NCBI RefSeq assembly: GCF_032397745.1
Contig: NZ_CP135921.1
Coordinates: 6,994,501-7,058,500, forward strand
Source of the DNA: Bradyrhizobium prioriisuperbiae
GTDB lineage: Bacteria > Pseudomonadota > Alphaproteobacteria > Rhizobiales > Xanthobacteraceae
Length of the DNA stretch: 64,000 nucleotides
Direction of reading: 5' to 3'
This document shows positions 45,592 through 55,420 of this stretch, piece after piece (the stretch's first letter is position 1; each line of letters begins with the position of its first letter). The notes beneath the pieces are model-generated. The model was given only the letters and a program-made list of their open reading frames with translations. It was not told the DNA's origin and searched no databases. A program made the position numbers and the translations under genes.

Positions 45592-46616
45592 ACGGTCAAA
45601 CTTCCGGCACGTGCCACGAGGTCGTCCAATTCCTTGCGCCCGGCGATGCGGTCGAACGGCTGCGCCGGCTTGCGTGCCGCCTTGGCCTGGGCGGCCTTAG
45701 CCGCCGCGGTCTGCACCAGAAGTGGGGTCTCGGAGACCACCGCGCGCATCTCGTTCATATCGCCGTTGCAGTGCAGGACCATGTCGCACCCCGCGGCAAA
45801 CGCAGCGCGCGTGCGCTCGGCAATGGTCCCCGCCAGCGCGTTCATGGAAACGTCATCACTCATCAACAAACCCTGGAACCCGATCGCGCCGCGAATCACC
45901 TGCTTGATCATTGTCGCAGAAGTCGTTGCCGGTTGGGCGGAATCGAGATCGCTAAACACAACATGTGCAGTCATGGCCATGGGCAGATCGGCGAGCGGCC
46001 GGAACGCGGCGAAGTCGGTCCGCTCCAGCTCGGCCGCAGCCGTATCCACCACCGGCAGCCGGTGATGGGAGTCCGCCGTGGCCCGGCCATGCCCGGGAAT
46101 ATGCTTGAGCACCGGCAGCACGCCGCCATGGGCCAGGCCCTCGGTCACGGCGCGGCCGATGGCGGCGACCTTGTCCGGCGTGGTTCCATAGGCGCGGTTG
46201 CCGATCACGGCGTCCGCCCCCTCCACCGGCACATCGGCCAGCGGCAGGCAGTCGACGGTAATGCCGAGATCCGCCAGATCGGCGGCAATGAGCCGGCTGG
46301 AAAGCCAGGCCGCGCGCAGGCCAGCCTGCGAATCACTGTCGTAGAGCGCGCTGAACACGGCGCCTGGCGGGTACACCGGCCAGTGCGGCGGGCCCAGCCG
46401 CTGCACCCGGCCGCCCTCCTGATCGATCAGCACCGGGGCGTCGGGATCGCCGACGCTATCGCGCAGTTGCCGCACCAATTCAGAGACTTGCGGGGGATTA
46501 TCAACGTTGCGCTTGAACAGAATGAAGCCCCAGGGCTTCTGTTCACGCAAAAAAGCGCACTCGTCCTCAGTGAGGACGAGCCCGGAAACACCCGTGATGA
46601 AAGCGCGCGTGGTCAT
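45588..46616 (-). CDS. nagZ: Beta-N-acetylhexosaminidase NagZ
   Basis: A 342-residue family 3 glycoside hydrolase that removes GlcNAc from 1,6-anhydro-muropeptides during cell-wall recycling. The diagnostic motif KHIPGHGRATADSHHRLP contains the catalytic Asp/His pair, and the nucleophile Asp is in MSDDVSMNAL. IDQEGGRVQRL is the substrate-binding loop. The ATG at 46616 is the conserved start; the frame opens eight codons upstream. It is cytoplasmic, and coupled by overlap to scpA. Confidence 0.97.
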   Translation of the reverse strand: MTTRAFITGVSGLVLTEDECAFLREQKPWGFILFKRNVDNPPQVSELVRQLRDSVGDPDAPVLIDQEGGRVQRLGPPHWPVYPPGAVFSALYDSDSQAGLRAAWLSSRLIAADLADLGITVDCLPLADVPVEGADAVIGNRAYGTTPDKVAAIGRAVTEGLAHGGVLPVLKHIPGHGRATADSHHRLPVVDTAAAELERTDFAAFRPLADLPMAMTAHVVFSDLDSAQPATTSATMIKQVIRGAIGFQGLLMSDDVSMNALAGTIAERTRAAFAAGCDMVLHCNGDMNEMRAVVSETPLLVQTAAAKAAQAKAARKPAQPFDRIAGRKELDDLVARAGSLTV

Positions 46617-46664
46617 GCATTGGGCGATAGCCCGCACCACCGCGGAGCGTCAAGGAAACGGCGA

Positions 46665-48398
46665 TTAATTCCTTTGGACGACGCACTGTCCGCCGGCGGT
46701 TTTCAGGCTGCCGCAGAACTGGGAGGCCTCGTCCGGTGAGGTGAACGGCCCCACCATGGCGCGGTAGTAGATGCCCTTGTCGCCGAGATCAGCCCGCTTG
46801 ATCAGCGGTGTGCGCGACCCCAGCACACTCGGGAACTTGCCTTGCAAGGCGCGATAGGACGCCTGGGCATCCGCCTCGCTGCGCTGGGACGAAATCTGCA
46901 CGACATAACCACCGCCGGTCGAGGCCAGCGCCGCGGCGGCCGGCGCATTGGATGCGGTGCGGGTCTGCGCCGGCGACCCCTGGGGTGACAACGACATCGG
47001 CGCATTGGCCGGTGGCGTGGTCGCGGTGGTGACGGGCGCCGGGGCACGGGCAGCGGGCGGTGGAGCCGCCGCCGCGGGCGCGCGCGCCGTCGGTGCCGCA
47101 TTGGCCTCGTCGGGCCGGATCCTGAGGGTGGAGACCCGGCGCGGCTCGTCGCCACCGAGGTTGCCGCTGGCGGCGCCGTTGGTGACCTGGCGGGTGGCGG
47201 GCATCACCGGAGTGGCGACACCGCCGGGGTTCGGGCTCGGATTCTGGGTCAGCGGCGGAAACACCACGCGCGGGCTCGTCTTCACGGTGTTCGGGTCAAC
47301 CGGCTGCTCCTCGCGCGACACGATCCGTTCGGCACCCGGGCCGGTCGCGACACGATCCTGGATCGGTTTGCTTGAACTGTCGGCGGTCTGCGGCACCACT
47401 TTGTTGGGTCCCGGATCGGCCTTGATGATCGGCGCCTCGCCGCTGCGCGGCGATCCAGTCCAGCTGCGATAGCCGTAGGCCGCCGCGGTGCCGACCACCG
47501 CGAGCGCCGCGACCACGACCACCGTCATCATGCCGCCGCGCTTCGGCTTGGCCCGTTCGGCGGCCTCTTCCTCATAGCCCTGCTGCGCATAGGCATCTTC
47601 GGGATAGACCGCGTGCTGATCATAGGGCTGCCCGTCATCGGCGACGCCATAAAGCGCATCGTCATAACGCGACGGATCGGCCTGCTGGCCATGCCCTGCA
47701 TGCGGCTGGGCGTACGCGGCCTCGTGCTGCGGCTCATCGTACTGCGGTTCTTGGTAACGAGGGTCCTGGTAGTGCGGATCGTGCGGCGCCGTCGGATAGG
47801 CATCGACGGGCGATGGCGCACTGAATGACGGCTCACGGTAGGATTGATCGCGGGACAACTGATCGCGAGACGCCGGCTCACGTTGGGCGGGTTCACGGAA
47901 TGACGGCTCGCGATAGCTCTGCGCGCCGGATGTGCGTTCACTGTAGGATTTGGTCGCTTGCACTGGGTCCTCGTAACTCTGCGGCGCGTCGCGTTGCGCG
48001 ACACGCTGCATCCATGATGGCCGGGTCGGTGTGACGTCGAGCGGCGCGTCGTCATCCGATGTTTCGTGGTCCGACCTATCCTGGGCCGAGGTGGTGTCGT
48101 CCGGCTCGTCGTGGCCGGCCGCATATTGATCCGACGCATACGGGTCGGATGCATGTTGATCTGAGTCGTATTGATTTTGCGTATCGCTGATGTCGGCACG
48201 ACGCGACGCTGGTACAGCCGGCGCCTCGCGCCCGGCACGCCCGAGATTGGCAAATGGATCGGTCTGCCCGATCAGCCGCGCGAGCTCCGCCAGCGGATCG
48301 CTGTCACCCTGCGATGCATTGGGCGCGCGGTCATCCTCCGCGCGATAAGGTCGCCCCAAATTACGATCCAAGTTACGATCTGAGTATCGATCCGCCAT
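46665..48398 (-). CDS. SPOR domain protein, single membrane helix
   Basis: A 577-residue protein from the ATG at 48398; the frame opens further upstream but overlaps argS. The N-terminal 300 residues are low-complexity, rich in Asp/Gln/Tyr/Pro/Ser with repeats of YREPSF, DQ and QYDS types. One membrane helix (VVVVAALAVVGTAAAYGY) follows, then a Pro/Ala-rich periplasmic linker. A C-terminal SPOR domain starts GGYVVQISSQRSEADA and ends MVGPFTSPDEASQFC...CVVQ. SPOR domains bind denuded glycan strands at the septum, so a division role is likely. It sits between argS and nagZ. Confidence 0.92.
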   Translation of the reverse strand: MADRYSDRNLDRNLGRPYRAEDDRAPNASQGDSDPLAELARLIGQTDPFANLGRAGREAPAVPASRRADISDTQNQYDSDQHASDPYASDQYAAGHDEPDDTTSAQDRSDHETSDDDAPLDVTPTRPSWMQRVAQRDAPQSYEDPVQATKSYSERTSGAQSYREPSFREPAQREPASRDQLSRDQSYREPSFSAPSPVDAYPTAPHDPHYQDPRYQEPQYDEPQHEAAYAQPHAGHGQQADPSRYDDALYGVADDGQPYDQHAVYPEDAYAQQGYEEEAAERAKPKRGGMMTVVVVAALAVVGTAAAYGYRSWTGSPRSGEAPIIKADPGPNKVVPQTADSSSKPIQDRVATGPGAERIVSREEQPVDPNTVKTSPRVVFPPLTQNPSPNPGGVATPVMPATRQVTNGAASGNLGGDEPRRVSTLRIRPDEANAAPTARAPAAAAPPPAARAPAPVTTATTPPANAPMSLSPQGSPAQTRTASNAPAAAALASTGGGYVVQISSQRSEADAQASYRALQGKFPSVLGSRTPLIKRADLGDKGIYYRAMVGPFTSPDEASQFCGSLKTAGGQCVVQRN

Positions 48399-48537
48399 TG
48401 TGACGCTGCGTTCCCTTCGGGAAAACCACCGATCGCCCTCCGGGCATCGGATCCTGGATCCCAAGCTCCCGAAACCTAGAGGCGGCGGCCGCTGACCGCC
48501 ATCACAGTCCCCGTGTGACCGGCGTATCCCCCTTCGC

Positions 48538-50334
48538 TTATCGCATCTCGTTTGGAGCATGGACGCCGAGTACGGCGAGACCGGATGCCAGAACCGAGAC
48601 GACTCCCTGAACCAGGGTCAATCGTGCGAGTGTGATTTCTGCATCATTAGTTATAATGAAGCGTAAATGAGGCATATCGCGCCCCTTGGTCCAAAGCGCG
48701 TGAAATTCGCTCGCCAGATCATACAGGTAAAATGCGATTCGGTGTGGCTCATGGGCCAGCGCCGCCCCCTCCACGATGCGCGGGAAGAGCGCCAGCCGCC
48801 GCATCAGGCTGAGTTCGGCAGCATCATCCAACCGCCCGAGATTGGCCCCGCGCAACACATTGTGTAGCGCTGCCGCATCTTCCGGCAGATCGGGATAGGC
48901 CTCGCGCGCATTGCGGAAGATCGAGTGGCCGCGGGCGTGGCCGTACTGGACGTAGAACACCGCATTGTCCTTGGACTGCTCGATCACCTTCGCAAGGTCG
49001 AAATCGAGCACCGCGTCGTTCTTGCGGAACAGCATCATGAAACGCACCGCATCGGAGCCGACCTCGTCGACCACCTCGCGCAGGGTAACGAAGTCGCCGG
49101 AGCGCTTCGACATCTTCACCGGCTCGCCATTGCGCAGCAGTTTCACCAGCTGGACAATCTTGACGTCCAGCGTCCCCTTGCCGCCGGTGATCGCCGCGAT
49201 CGCCGCCTGCACCCGCTTGATGTAGCCGCCGTGATCGGCGCCCCAGACGTCGACCATGGTGAGGAAGCCGCGGTCGAACTTGGTCTTGTGGTAGGCGATG
49301 TCGGAGGCGAAATACGTGTAGCCGCCGTCGGACTTCAGCAGCGGACGATCGACGTCGTCACCGAATTCCGTCGATTTGAACAGCGTCTGCTCGCGGTCTT
49401 CCCAGTCCTCGTCGACCGCGCCTTTCGGCCGCGGCAGCCGGCCCTGATAGACAAAGCCGCGCTTGCGCAGATCGTCGATCGCGGCCGCCACCTCGTTGCC
49501 GTTGCCGGACTGCAGCGAGCGCTCGGAGAAGAACACCTCATGCTTGATATTGAGGGCGGAGAGATCGTCCCGGATCATCTCCATCATCATCGCGATGGCC
49601 CTGGTCCGCACCACCGGCAGCCATGTCGCCTCGTCCTGGCTCAGCAGCTTTTCGCCGTGTTCCCTGGCCAGCGCCTCACCGACGGGTTTGAGGTAATCGC
49701 CGGGATAAAGCCCTTCCGGAATGTCGCCAATAACCTGCCCCAGCGCCTCGCGGTACCGCAGGAACGCCGAGCGTGCCAGCACGTCGACCTGGGCGCCGGC
49801 GTCGTTGATGTAATACTCACGGGTGACCGCATAGCCGGCGAAATCCAGCAGGCTCGCCAGCGCATCGCCGAACACGGCACCGCGGCAATGGCCGACATGC
49901 ATGGGACCGGTCGGGTTGGCCGAGACGTACTCGACGTTGATCTTTTCGCCGGCGCCGATGCGGCTGCGGCCGTAAGTCGAGCCGGCCTCGATCACCGCGC
50001 GCAGCGCATCAGTCCAGGCGGTGGGTTTCAGGGTCAGATTGATGAAGCCGGGGCCCGCGACTTCCACGGCCTCGACGAGATCGTCGGCACGCAGCTTCTC
50101 GGCGATCTTGTCGGCGAGGTCGCGCGGCTTCGCTTTGGCCTCCTTGGCCAGCACCATCGCCGCGTTGGTCGCCATGTCGCCGTGGGTGGCGTCCTTCGGC
50201 GGCTCCACCACCACGCGCGACAGATCGAGGCCCGCAGGCAGCGCGCCCTCAGCGGCCAGCGCGCCGCAGATCGCATGCACGCGCGCCAGCACGTCGGCGA
50301 AGATGTGGGTGGATTGGGGCGACGAATTGGCCAT
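48538..50334 (-). CDS. argS: Arginyl-tRNA synthetase
   Basis: A 598-residue class I synthetase. The HIGH signature is [14 protein letters not shown] and the KMSKS-like loop is [15 protein letters not shown]. The N-terminal Add-1 domain and the C-terminal DALR anticodon-binding domain ([27 protein letters not shown]) are both present. The ATG at 50334 is chosen; a TTG nine bases upstream is unlikely. The next gene (SPOR) follows on the same strand after 139 bp. Confidence 0.97.
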   Translation of the reverse strand: MANSSPQSTHIFADVLARVHAICGALAAEGALPAGLDLSRVVVEPPKDATHGDMATNAAMVLAKEAKAKPRDLADKIAEKLRADDLVEAVEVAGPGFINLTLKPTAWTDALRAVIEAGSTYGRSRIGAGEKINVEYVSANPTGPMHVGHCRGAVFGDALASLLDFAGYAVTREYYINDAGAQVDVLARSAFLRYREALGQVIGDIPEGLYPGDYLKPVGEALAREHGEKLLSQDEATWLPVVRTRAIAMMMEMIRDDLSALNIKHEVFFSERSLQSGNGNEVAAAIDDLRKRGFVYQGRLPRPKGAVDEDWEDREQTLFKSTEFGDDVDRPLLKSDGGYTYFASDIAYHKTKFDRGFLTMVDVWGADHGGYIKRVQAAIAAITGGKGTLDVKIVQLVKLLRNGEPVKMSKRSGDFVTLREVVDEVGSDAVRFMMLFRKNDAVLDFDLAKVIEQSKDNAVFYVQYGHARGHSIFRNAREAYPDLPEDAAALHNVLRGANLGRLDDAAELSLMRRLALFPRIVEGAALAHEPHRIAFYLYDLASEFHALWTKGRDMPHLRFIITNDAEITLARLTLVQGVVSVLASGLAVLGVHAPNEMR

Positions 50335-50436
50335 GATTTTCAAGGGTCCAAAGCAACGACAAGCAGATGTCCGGCCTAGTACATCGTCAGAGAGGATTTG
50401 ACGAGTTGGGATTTGACGAGTTGGTTCGTGCGCCTC

Positions 50437-50575
50437 TTCTCCTTCTCCCCGCTTGCGGGGAGAAGGTCGGGATGAGGGGCTCTTTCGAGGCGCTCCATCC
50501 GCGGAGACGCCCCCTCACCCGACGCCTTCGCTACGCTCGGCGTCGACCTCTCCCCGCAAGCGGGGCGAGGTGATC
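50437..50575. repeat. Multi-hairpin intergenic palindromic element
   Basis: Three stems in 140 bp: CCTTCTCCCC/GGGGAGAAGG (50441-50466), CGACGCC/GGCGTCG (50520-50545), and CCTC-TCCCCGC/GCGGGG-CGAGG (50547-50570). The first and last share the core CTCCCCGC...GCGGGG in opposite order. This type of dispersed element is common in Bradyrhizobiaceae genomes. It occupies the gap between dgt and argS. Confidence 0.75.
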
Positions 50576-50623
50576 CGGATCCAATTCGTCGGCAGTACCA
50601 GACTGGCCTTAAGTCCGCGCCGC

Positions 50624-51832
50624 CTAACGCAAATCCGGGGTCGAGTCAAAGAGACGGGCGTGTTCGACCATGGCGAAGCGGTCGGTCATGCCGGCGATGA
50701 AATCGCCGATGCGGCGGGCGCGATCGCCCTCCCCGACATGGCCTTCGAAGGCGGCCCATTCCGGCGGCAGATCCCGGGGCGTGCGCCGGTAGCGGGCGAA
50801 CAGCTCGCAGACAATATCCTCGGCGTCGCCCATGATGCGCATGACGCGGGCGTGGCGGTACATGTGCTCGTAGAGGAAGCTCTTGATCGCCGCCTCGGCC
50901 GCGGTGGCAGCAGAGTCGAACGCCACCAGGGATTGCTGCTGCTGCCGGACGTCCGCAGCAGACGCCGGCTTCGTGGCCTCCAGGCGGCGGCGGGTTTCCG
51001 ACACCACCGCCTCGATCAAATAGGAAATCAGCTCGCGCACCAGCTCCGCGCCAAGCCGCACCTCGTCCAGCGACGGATAACGCTGCCGGATCTGCGCGAT
51101 CATGCCTGCCGTCAGTGGAATGTCCCTTAGGTCGTCGATCACGAACAGCCCCGCCCGCAGGCCGTCGTCGATGTCATGGGCGTTATAGGCGATATCATCG
51201 GCGACAGCGGCGATCTGGGCCTCCAGCGAGGCGAAACTCCAGAGTTCGAGATCGTGGCCGGCGACATAACTGGCAATGTCAGGCGGAATGCCCTGGTCGT
51301 GATAGCGCCGGGCCGGCCGGCCGTCGCGATCCGACAGCGGGCCGTTGTGCTTGACGATGCCTTCGAGCGACTCCCAGGTCAGGTTCAGTCCGTCGAACTG
51401 GGGATAGCGATGCTCGAGCTGGGTCACCACCCGCAGCGCCTGGGCATTGTGGTCAAAGCCGCCATGGTTTTCGAGGCAGGCATCGAGCGCCCGCTCCCCG
51501 GCATGGCCGAACGGCGGGTGGCCCAGGTCATGGGCCAGCGCCAGGGTTTCGGTCAGGTCTTCGTCCACGCCGAGCTGGCGCGCCAGGGCGCGGGCGATCT
51601 GGGCCACTTCCAAAGAGTGGGTCAGCCGGGTGCGGAAATGATCGCCCTCATGGAACACGAACACCTGGGTCTTGTGTTTCAGGCGGCGGAAGGCGGTGGA
51701 ATGGATCACACGGTCGCAATCCCGCCGGAATGGGCTGCGGGTGCGGCTTGGCGGCTCGGCATGCAGCCGCCCCCGGCTCTGGTCCGGGTCGCAGGCATAA
51801 GCCGCGCGGGGAGCAGCCATTCCAACGGACAC
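50624..51832 (-). CDS. dgt: Deoxyguanosinetriphosphate triphosphohydrolase-like protein
   Basis: A 402-residue HD-domain protein. The metal-binding motifs are HSLEVAQ and [13 protein letters not shown], with [10 protein letters not shown] and [14 protein letters not shown] downstream, the usual dNTPase arrangement. It hydrolyses dNTPs to nucleosides and tripolyphosphate. The GTG at 51832 follows GGAGGG at good spacing; the ATG at 51820 has no ribosome site. Length suits the type 2 dGTPase-like subfamily. It is divergent from erpA. Confidence 0.95.
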   Translation of the reverse strand: MSVGMAAPRAAYACDPDQSRGRLHAEPPSRTRSPFRRDCDRVIHSTAFRRLKHKTQVFVFHEGDHFRTRLTHSLEVAQIARALARQLGVDEDLTETLALAHDLGHPPFGHAGERALDACLENHGGFDHNAQALRVVTQLEHRYPQFDGLNLTWESLEGIVKHNGPLSDRDGRPARRYHDQGIPPDIASYVAGHDLELWSFASLEAQIAAVADDIAYNAHDIDDGLRAGLFVIDDLRDIPLTAGMIAQIRQRYPSLDEVRLGAELVRELISYLIEAVVSETRRRLEATKPASAADVRQQQQSLVAFDSAATAAEAAIKSFLYEHMYRHARVMRIMGDAEDIVCELFARYRRTPRDLPPEWAAFEGHVGEGDRARRIGDFIAGMTDRFAMVEHARLFDSTPDLR

Positions 51833-51963
51833 CGGTTTTTACCCTCCAAGCATTTGATTCCGGGACGTTCCGCACTTAACTATGACTGGTGGAAGATTCA
51901 AACCTTGCCTTAAATTAGCATTAACCCTGCGAGTCCCCCCAAGGGGATGACGGAGCACATGAC

Positions 51964-52293
51964 ATGACCGCCAACGTGACCATTTCCGAGCGGGCGGCGA
52001 AACGAATTGGAGAGATCCTGAAGTCCGAGGGCGCCGGTGCCATGCTCCGCATCAGCGTCGAGGGCGGCGGCTGCTCCGGCTTCCAGTACAAGTTCGACGT
52101 CGCTCGCGAAAAAGCCGACGACGACCTCACCATCACCCGCGACAGCGCCGTGGTGCTGGTCGACCCCACCTCGGTGCCGTTCCTGGCGGGATCGGAAGTC
52201 GACTTCGTCGACGATCTGATCGGGGCGTCGTTCCGGGTCAATAATCCGCAGGCGACGGCGTCGTGCGGGTGCGGGACGAGTTTTTCGATTTAG
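51964..52293 (+). CDS. erpA: Iron-sulfur cluster insertion protein ErpA
   Basis: A 109-residue A-type Fe-S carrier. The three ligand cysteines are in GGGCSGFQY and the C-terminal SCGCGTSF. FLAGSEVDFVDDLIGASFRVNNP is the family signature before the CGCG tail. It transfers clusters to apoproteins. It is divergent from dgt, with 131 bp between. Rhizobial genomes keep this dgt-erpA arrangement. Confidence 0.95.
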   Translation: MTANVTISERAAKRIGEILKSEGAGAMLRISVEGGGCSGFQYKFDVAREKADDDLTITRDSAVVLVDPTSVPFLAGSEVDFVDDLIGASFRVNNPQATASCGCGTSFSI

Positions 52294-52331
52294 GTTTTGG
52301 TCGCCCAACTCATAAAACCAAGACAGCCGCA

Positions 52332-52604
52332 ATGATCCGTGTCGATCTGGGCCAACAGCTCGAAGGCTATGTGAACGAATTGGTCGCATCCGGTCGCAAT
52401 GGCTCCAAAAGCGAGGAGCTGCGCGAGGGCGTGCGGCTCGTGCAGGCGCGCGAACTGCGCTTGGCCTCCCTCGATGCTTCGCTGAAGCGAGGGATAGACG
52501 ATGCCGATAAGGGCCGGGTCAGGCCTGCGTCAGACGTCTTTGGCCGCCTTGAAGCCAAGTATCGTGCCGCTGCAAAAGCTGGATTCTCGCGACCACCATT
52601 TTGA
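52332..52604 (+). CDS. ParD-family antitoxin without an adjacent ParE
   Basis: A 90-residue ParD-like ribbon-helix-helix protein. The N-terminal strand MIRVDLGQQLEGYVNELVASGR and the pattern SKSEELREGVRLVQARE match ParD (the usual form is SEVLREGLRLVEQRE). The C-terminal half, which would grip ParE, is present but diverges. No ParE toxin gene follows within the next kilobase; the next gene is a SUKH-domain protein 12 bp downstream. It could be an orphan antitoxin, a regulator of the SUKH gene, or part of a different pair. Confidence 0.82.
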   Translation: MIRVDLGQQLEGYVNELVASGRNGSKSEELREGVRLVQARELRLASLDASLKRGIDDADKGRVRPASDVFGRLEAKYRAAAKAGFSRPPF

Positions 52605-52616
52605 TATGAAGGTGCA

Positions 52617-53441
52617 ATGTCACCGACTGATGGCAGATCACTGGCCGATAGTCTGCCGGACGAGCTCAAGGATTTCATCGCCTCGGGTATTGTCGTCGGC
52701 GATCTGGCATTGCCTTCCAGATATCCCAAACCTGATGAACTGGATGGCTGGCAGGCGGGATTTCGCTTTCATGGGCACACGGGCGAAAGCTTGGTATCGA
52801 CAGCGCCGGGCGCCTGGCAACCGGGTTGGTATGTCATCGCGTTGAACGGGTTCGATGATCCGGTATTCATCGACATCAGCGAAAAGTCATCCGGCTTTCC
52901 GGTCTACTACGCACCTCACGGCGCTGGACGCTGGGACAAGACGGTCGTTGCGCCAAATCTGCTGCGCTTCGGCCAGCTCTTGGCGGCCCTCGCCGGGATG
53001 GCGGATGACGACGAGCAGGTGTTGCAATTTATCGAGAAGGAAACAGACACAACCAACGCGTTTTGGCGTCTCGTTCACCAGGAACGCCGGGATCGCGACG
53101 TGCAAGGCGAGCAAGCCGCTTATGACCCGAAGGACTTTCAGGATGGTACCTTGGTGATCACCGGTGTCGGGCCGAACAAAATGAAGGTGGCACAGCTTCT
53201 CAGGCGCGCGCGCAATGTGTCTTTGCAGGAGATCTTGCCGATGCTCGCAAAGCCCGAGATTGCCGTGGCCAGCGGCCCATTGATCAGCGTGCGCCGCATT
53301 CAGGGCGAATTGACTGCGTTGGGGCTTCGTTGGAGTTTCGGCCAAGGGGTTGAACGAGTCGCTTCGGCACACAAACGGTCAATCCAGGCGCCTCTGGTGA
53401 CGATCCCACAATGCCGTCGCCGGAACCGGACACTTCGATGA
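52617..53441 (+). CDS. SUKH (SMI1/KNR4) domain fused to ribosomal L12-like domain
   Basis: A 274-residue protein. The first 150 or so residues fit the SMI1/KNR4 (SUKH) fold: YPKPDELDGWQAGFRFHG, GWYVIALNGFDDPVFIDISE, VYYAPHGAGRWDKTVVAPNL. Residues about 178-236 resemble the C-terminal domain of ribosomal protein L7/L12: ITGVGPNKMKVAQLLRRARN, SLQEILPMLAKP, and RRIQGELTALG. SUKH proteins are often immunity proteins for secreted toxins. The last 35 residues are basic with no family likeness and may reflect a frameshift. It starts 12 bp after the parD-like gene. No cognate toxin is visible. Confidence 0.75.
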   Translation: MSPTDGRSLADSLPDELKDFIASGIVVGDLALPSRYPKPDELDGWQAGFRFHGHTGESLVSTAPGAWQPGWYVIALNGFDDPVFIDISEKSSGFPVYYAPHGAGRWDKTVVAPNLLRFGQLLAALAGMADDDEQVLQFIEKETDTTNAFWRLVHQERRDRDVQGEQAAYDPKDFQDGTLVITGVGPNKMKVAQLLRRARNVSLQEILPMLAKPEIAVASGPLISVRRIQGELTALGLRWSFGQGVERVASAHKRSIQAPLVTIPQCRRRNRTLR

Positions 53442-53523
53442 TTTCCGAAGCATCGCGATCAGCCGAGCGGCTATATGTCCCGACACGAAACCACCTCCCG
53501 CAATGCTAATCCGAGATGCCCGC

Positions 53524-54288
53524 ATGACCTCGCACCTGATCGCCCATGTTACCGACGCCCATATCGGCCAAAAAGTGTTCGCGGGCAGCGCCATCGGCAC
53601 GTCGAAGATGGCCTATGGCAACGATCCGGACGCGCACAGGGCGAATTTGAAAACAATCTTTGACGATCTCGTCGCCCGCCGGATCACGCGGCTGGTGTTT
53701 GGCGGCGATATCGGCACGGCGGCAAGTAACCCATGGTTCTTTGCGCAGATCGCAGCCTATGGTTTCGACCTGCGGCTGGTGCTGGGAAACCACGATACTG
53801 CGTCCAACGTGGCGCCATTTTTCAGCACACCGAAAGCGATCGGCAGCGGCGAACTGGCCTACGTCCGTGACGATGATCAGGTCAGATACATCCACCTGGA
53901 TTCATCGTCGAACACGATCAGCGACGCACAGATGGACTGGCTGCAGCGCCAGCTGGATCACGACCAGTCGCTGGTGCTGTTCATTCATCATCCCGTGCTG
54001 GAGATCGGCACGCCGCTGGACCGGTCCGGCGCCGCGCTTGCGGGACGCGTCCAGCTTCGGGATCTGCTGGTCTGTAGCCGGCGCGACATCACCATTTTTT
54101 GCGGCCACTATCACATGACCGACGAGACGGCCGACGGAAATATCCGCCAGTTCGTCACCCCCGCGGCGTCCTATCAGATCGACCAACAAACCGGCGTCAT
54201 CGGAGCCGGTCGTGCGTCGTTCGGCTATCGGTTGATCTCGGTCAACGGCACCGACATCACGACAGACGTCGTTCTGTTCAACGGGTAA
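53524..54288 (+). CDS. Calcineurin-like metallophosphoesterase
   Basis: A 254-residue phosphoesterase. All binuclear-metal motifs are present in order: DAHIG (D-x-H), FGGDIG, GNHD, IHHPV, and GHYHM. It resembles class III cyclic-nucleotide phosphodiesterases (CpdA/Icc-like), but the substrate is undetermined. The ATG at 53524 fits the family start; an ATG at 53503 would add seven residues. It is convergent with the dehydrogenase gene, 15 bp apart. Confidence 0.92.
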   Translation: MTSHLIAHVTDAHIGQKVFAGSAIGTSKMAYGNDPDAHRANLKTIFDDLVARRITRLVFGGDIGTAASNPWFFAQIAAYGFDLRLVLGNHDTASNVAPFFSTPKAIGSGELAYVRDDDQVRYIHLDSSSNTISDAQMDWLQRQLDHDQSLVLFIHHPVLEIGTPLDRSGAALAGRVQLRDLLVCSRRDITIFCGHYHMTDETADGNIRQFVTPAASYQIDQQTGVIGAGRASFGYRLISVNGTDITTDVVLFNG

Positions 54289-54303
54289 AACAGCCCCGCA
54301 GGC

Positions 54304-55227
54304 TCATCCCTTCGCGCGAAACTGCACACCAAGCAGATCCTCGAACGGCAGCACCATCGCGCCCTTGTCCTTGTCGCCGTGTCCCTGGCGCAAAACCATT
54401 TGGTAGGTCGCCGTAGCTGCCGCGGTGACCGGCATCGGGAAATTGCCCTCGGCGGCCACGGCCGCCATGCTGACGAGGTCCTTGTAGGCCTTGCCCATCG
54501 GGTAGCCCTCATCGAACAGACGCTTGAGCATCCGTGGCACGAAGTATTGCGAGGCGTAGCTGCGGCTGGTGCCCGTGGTTACTACCTCCCCGAGCTTGTC
54601 GGGATCGAGCCCCATGGCCACCGCCATCGGCAGCACCTCGGCCAATGCTGCGATGTTGATGTCGTAAAGCGTGTTGTTGATCGTCTTGGTCAACTGCCCC
54701 GAGCCGGCTGGCCCCATGTGCAGAACGCTGGTGCCGATACGATCGAGCAGCGGTCGCACCGCCTCGAACGTCTCCGGGGCACCGCCGCACATGATGGTGA
54801 GCGTGCCGGCCGCAGCGCCCGCCGGCGCGCCGGAAACGGGAGCGTCGATAAATATCTTGCCCTGCGCGGCCAAGGCCCGACCGATCTCAAGCGTCTTGGC
54901 ATGTGCGATGGTGCTGAGGTCCACCACGATGGCGCCGTCGGCCAGCGTCGCGGCAACGCCGTCCGCGCCAAACAGGACCGTCTCGACGACGTCGCCGTCC
55001 GGCAGGCAAAGGAACAACAGCTCCGCGCCCGCGATCTTGCCGCGGTCGGAGGTCGCCACCAGCCCCGGCGCGACAAGCCCTTCTAGCCGGGCGGGATCGG
55101 CATCAAACGCGACGATTTTCTGGGAGGCCGCGTCGCCCTTGTTGGCGAGATGGAGAACCATTGAACGGCCCATGGCGCCAAGGCCGATGAAAGCCAAGTG
55201 TTCTAAAGTCATGCGTTGTGCCGTCAT
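54304..55227 (-). CDS. NAD(P)-dependent 3-hydroxyisobutyrate dehydrogenase-like protein
   Basis: A 307-residue beta-hydroxyacid dehydrogenase. The Rossmann motif is FIGLGAMGRSM, the substrate motif DAPVSGAPAGAAAGTLTIMCGG, and the catalytic Lys lies in GSGQLTKTINN. It should oxidise a 3-hydroxy acid such as 3-hydroxyisobutyrate or tartronate semialdehyde. The ATG at 55227 is used; a start five codons later is possible, and the open frame runs to 55344 without support. It stands alone, so no pathway context is available. Confidence 0.91.
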   Translation of the reverse strand: MTAQRMTLEHLAFIGLGAMGRSMVLHLANKGDAASQKIVAFDADPARLEGLVAPGLVATSDRGKIAGAELLFLCLPDGDVVETVLFGADGVAATLADGAIVVDLSTIAHAKTLEIGRALAAQGKIFIDAPVSGAPAGAAAGTLTIMCGGAPETFEAVRPLLDRIGTSVLHMGPAGSGQLTKTINNTLYDINIAALAEVLPMAVAMGLDPDKLGEVVTTGTSRSYASQYFVPRMLKRLFDEGYPMGKAYKDLVSMAAVAAEGNFPMPVTAAATATYQMVLRQGHGDKDKGAMVLPFEDLLGVQFRAKG

Positions 55228-55420
55228 GACAACATTTCCCGTGCTTTGGCTGGATACTGGATCTGGGAACGGTGTCGCTTGGCTCGGCCAAGAGCACAAC
55301 AGTGATGTTTTGCAACCCGGCCATTCAGCGGTCAGCGAGACCATGGCATCTCTTGGGATGATGTATAGATTCGCGTGGCGTCCGACATAGGAGCGCCGCC
55401 CGGCTTAGGACTTGAGCAGA

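Noticed and set aside
52605..53520. A hidden ParE toxin after the ParD gene
   Set aside because: No frame on either strand in this stretch shows ParE motifs; the coding frame is the SUKH-L12 protein.
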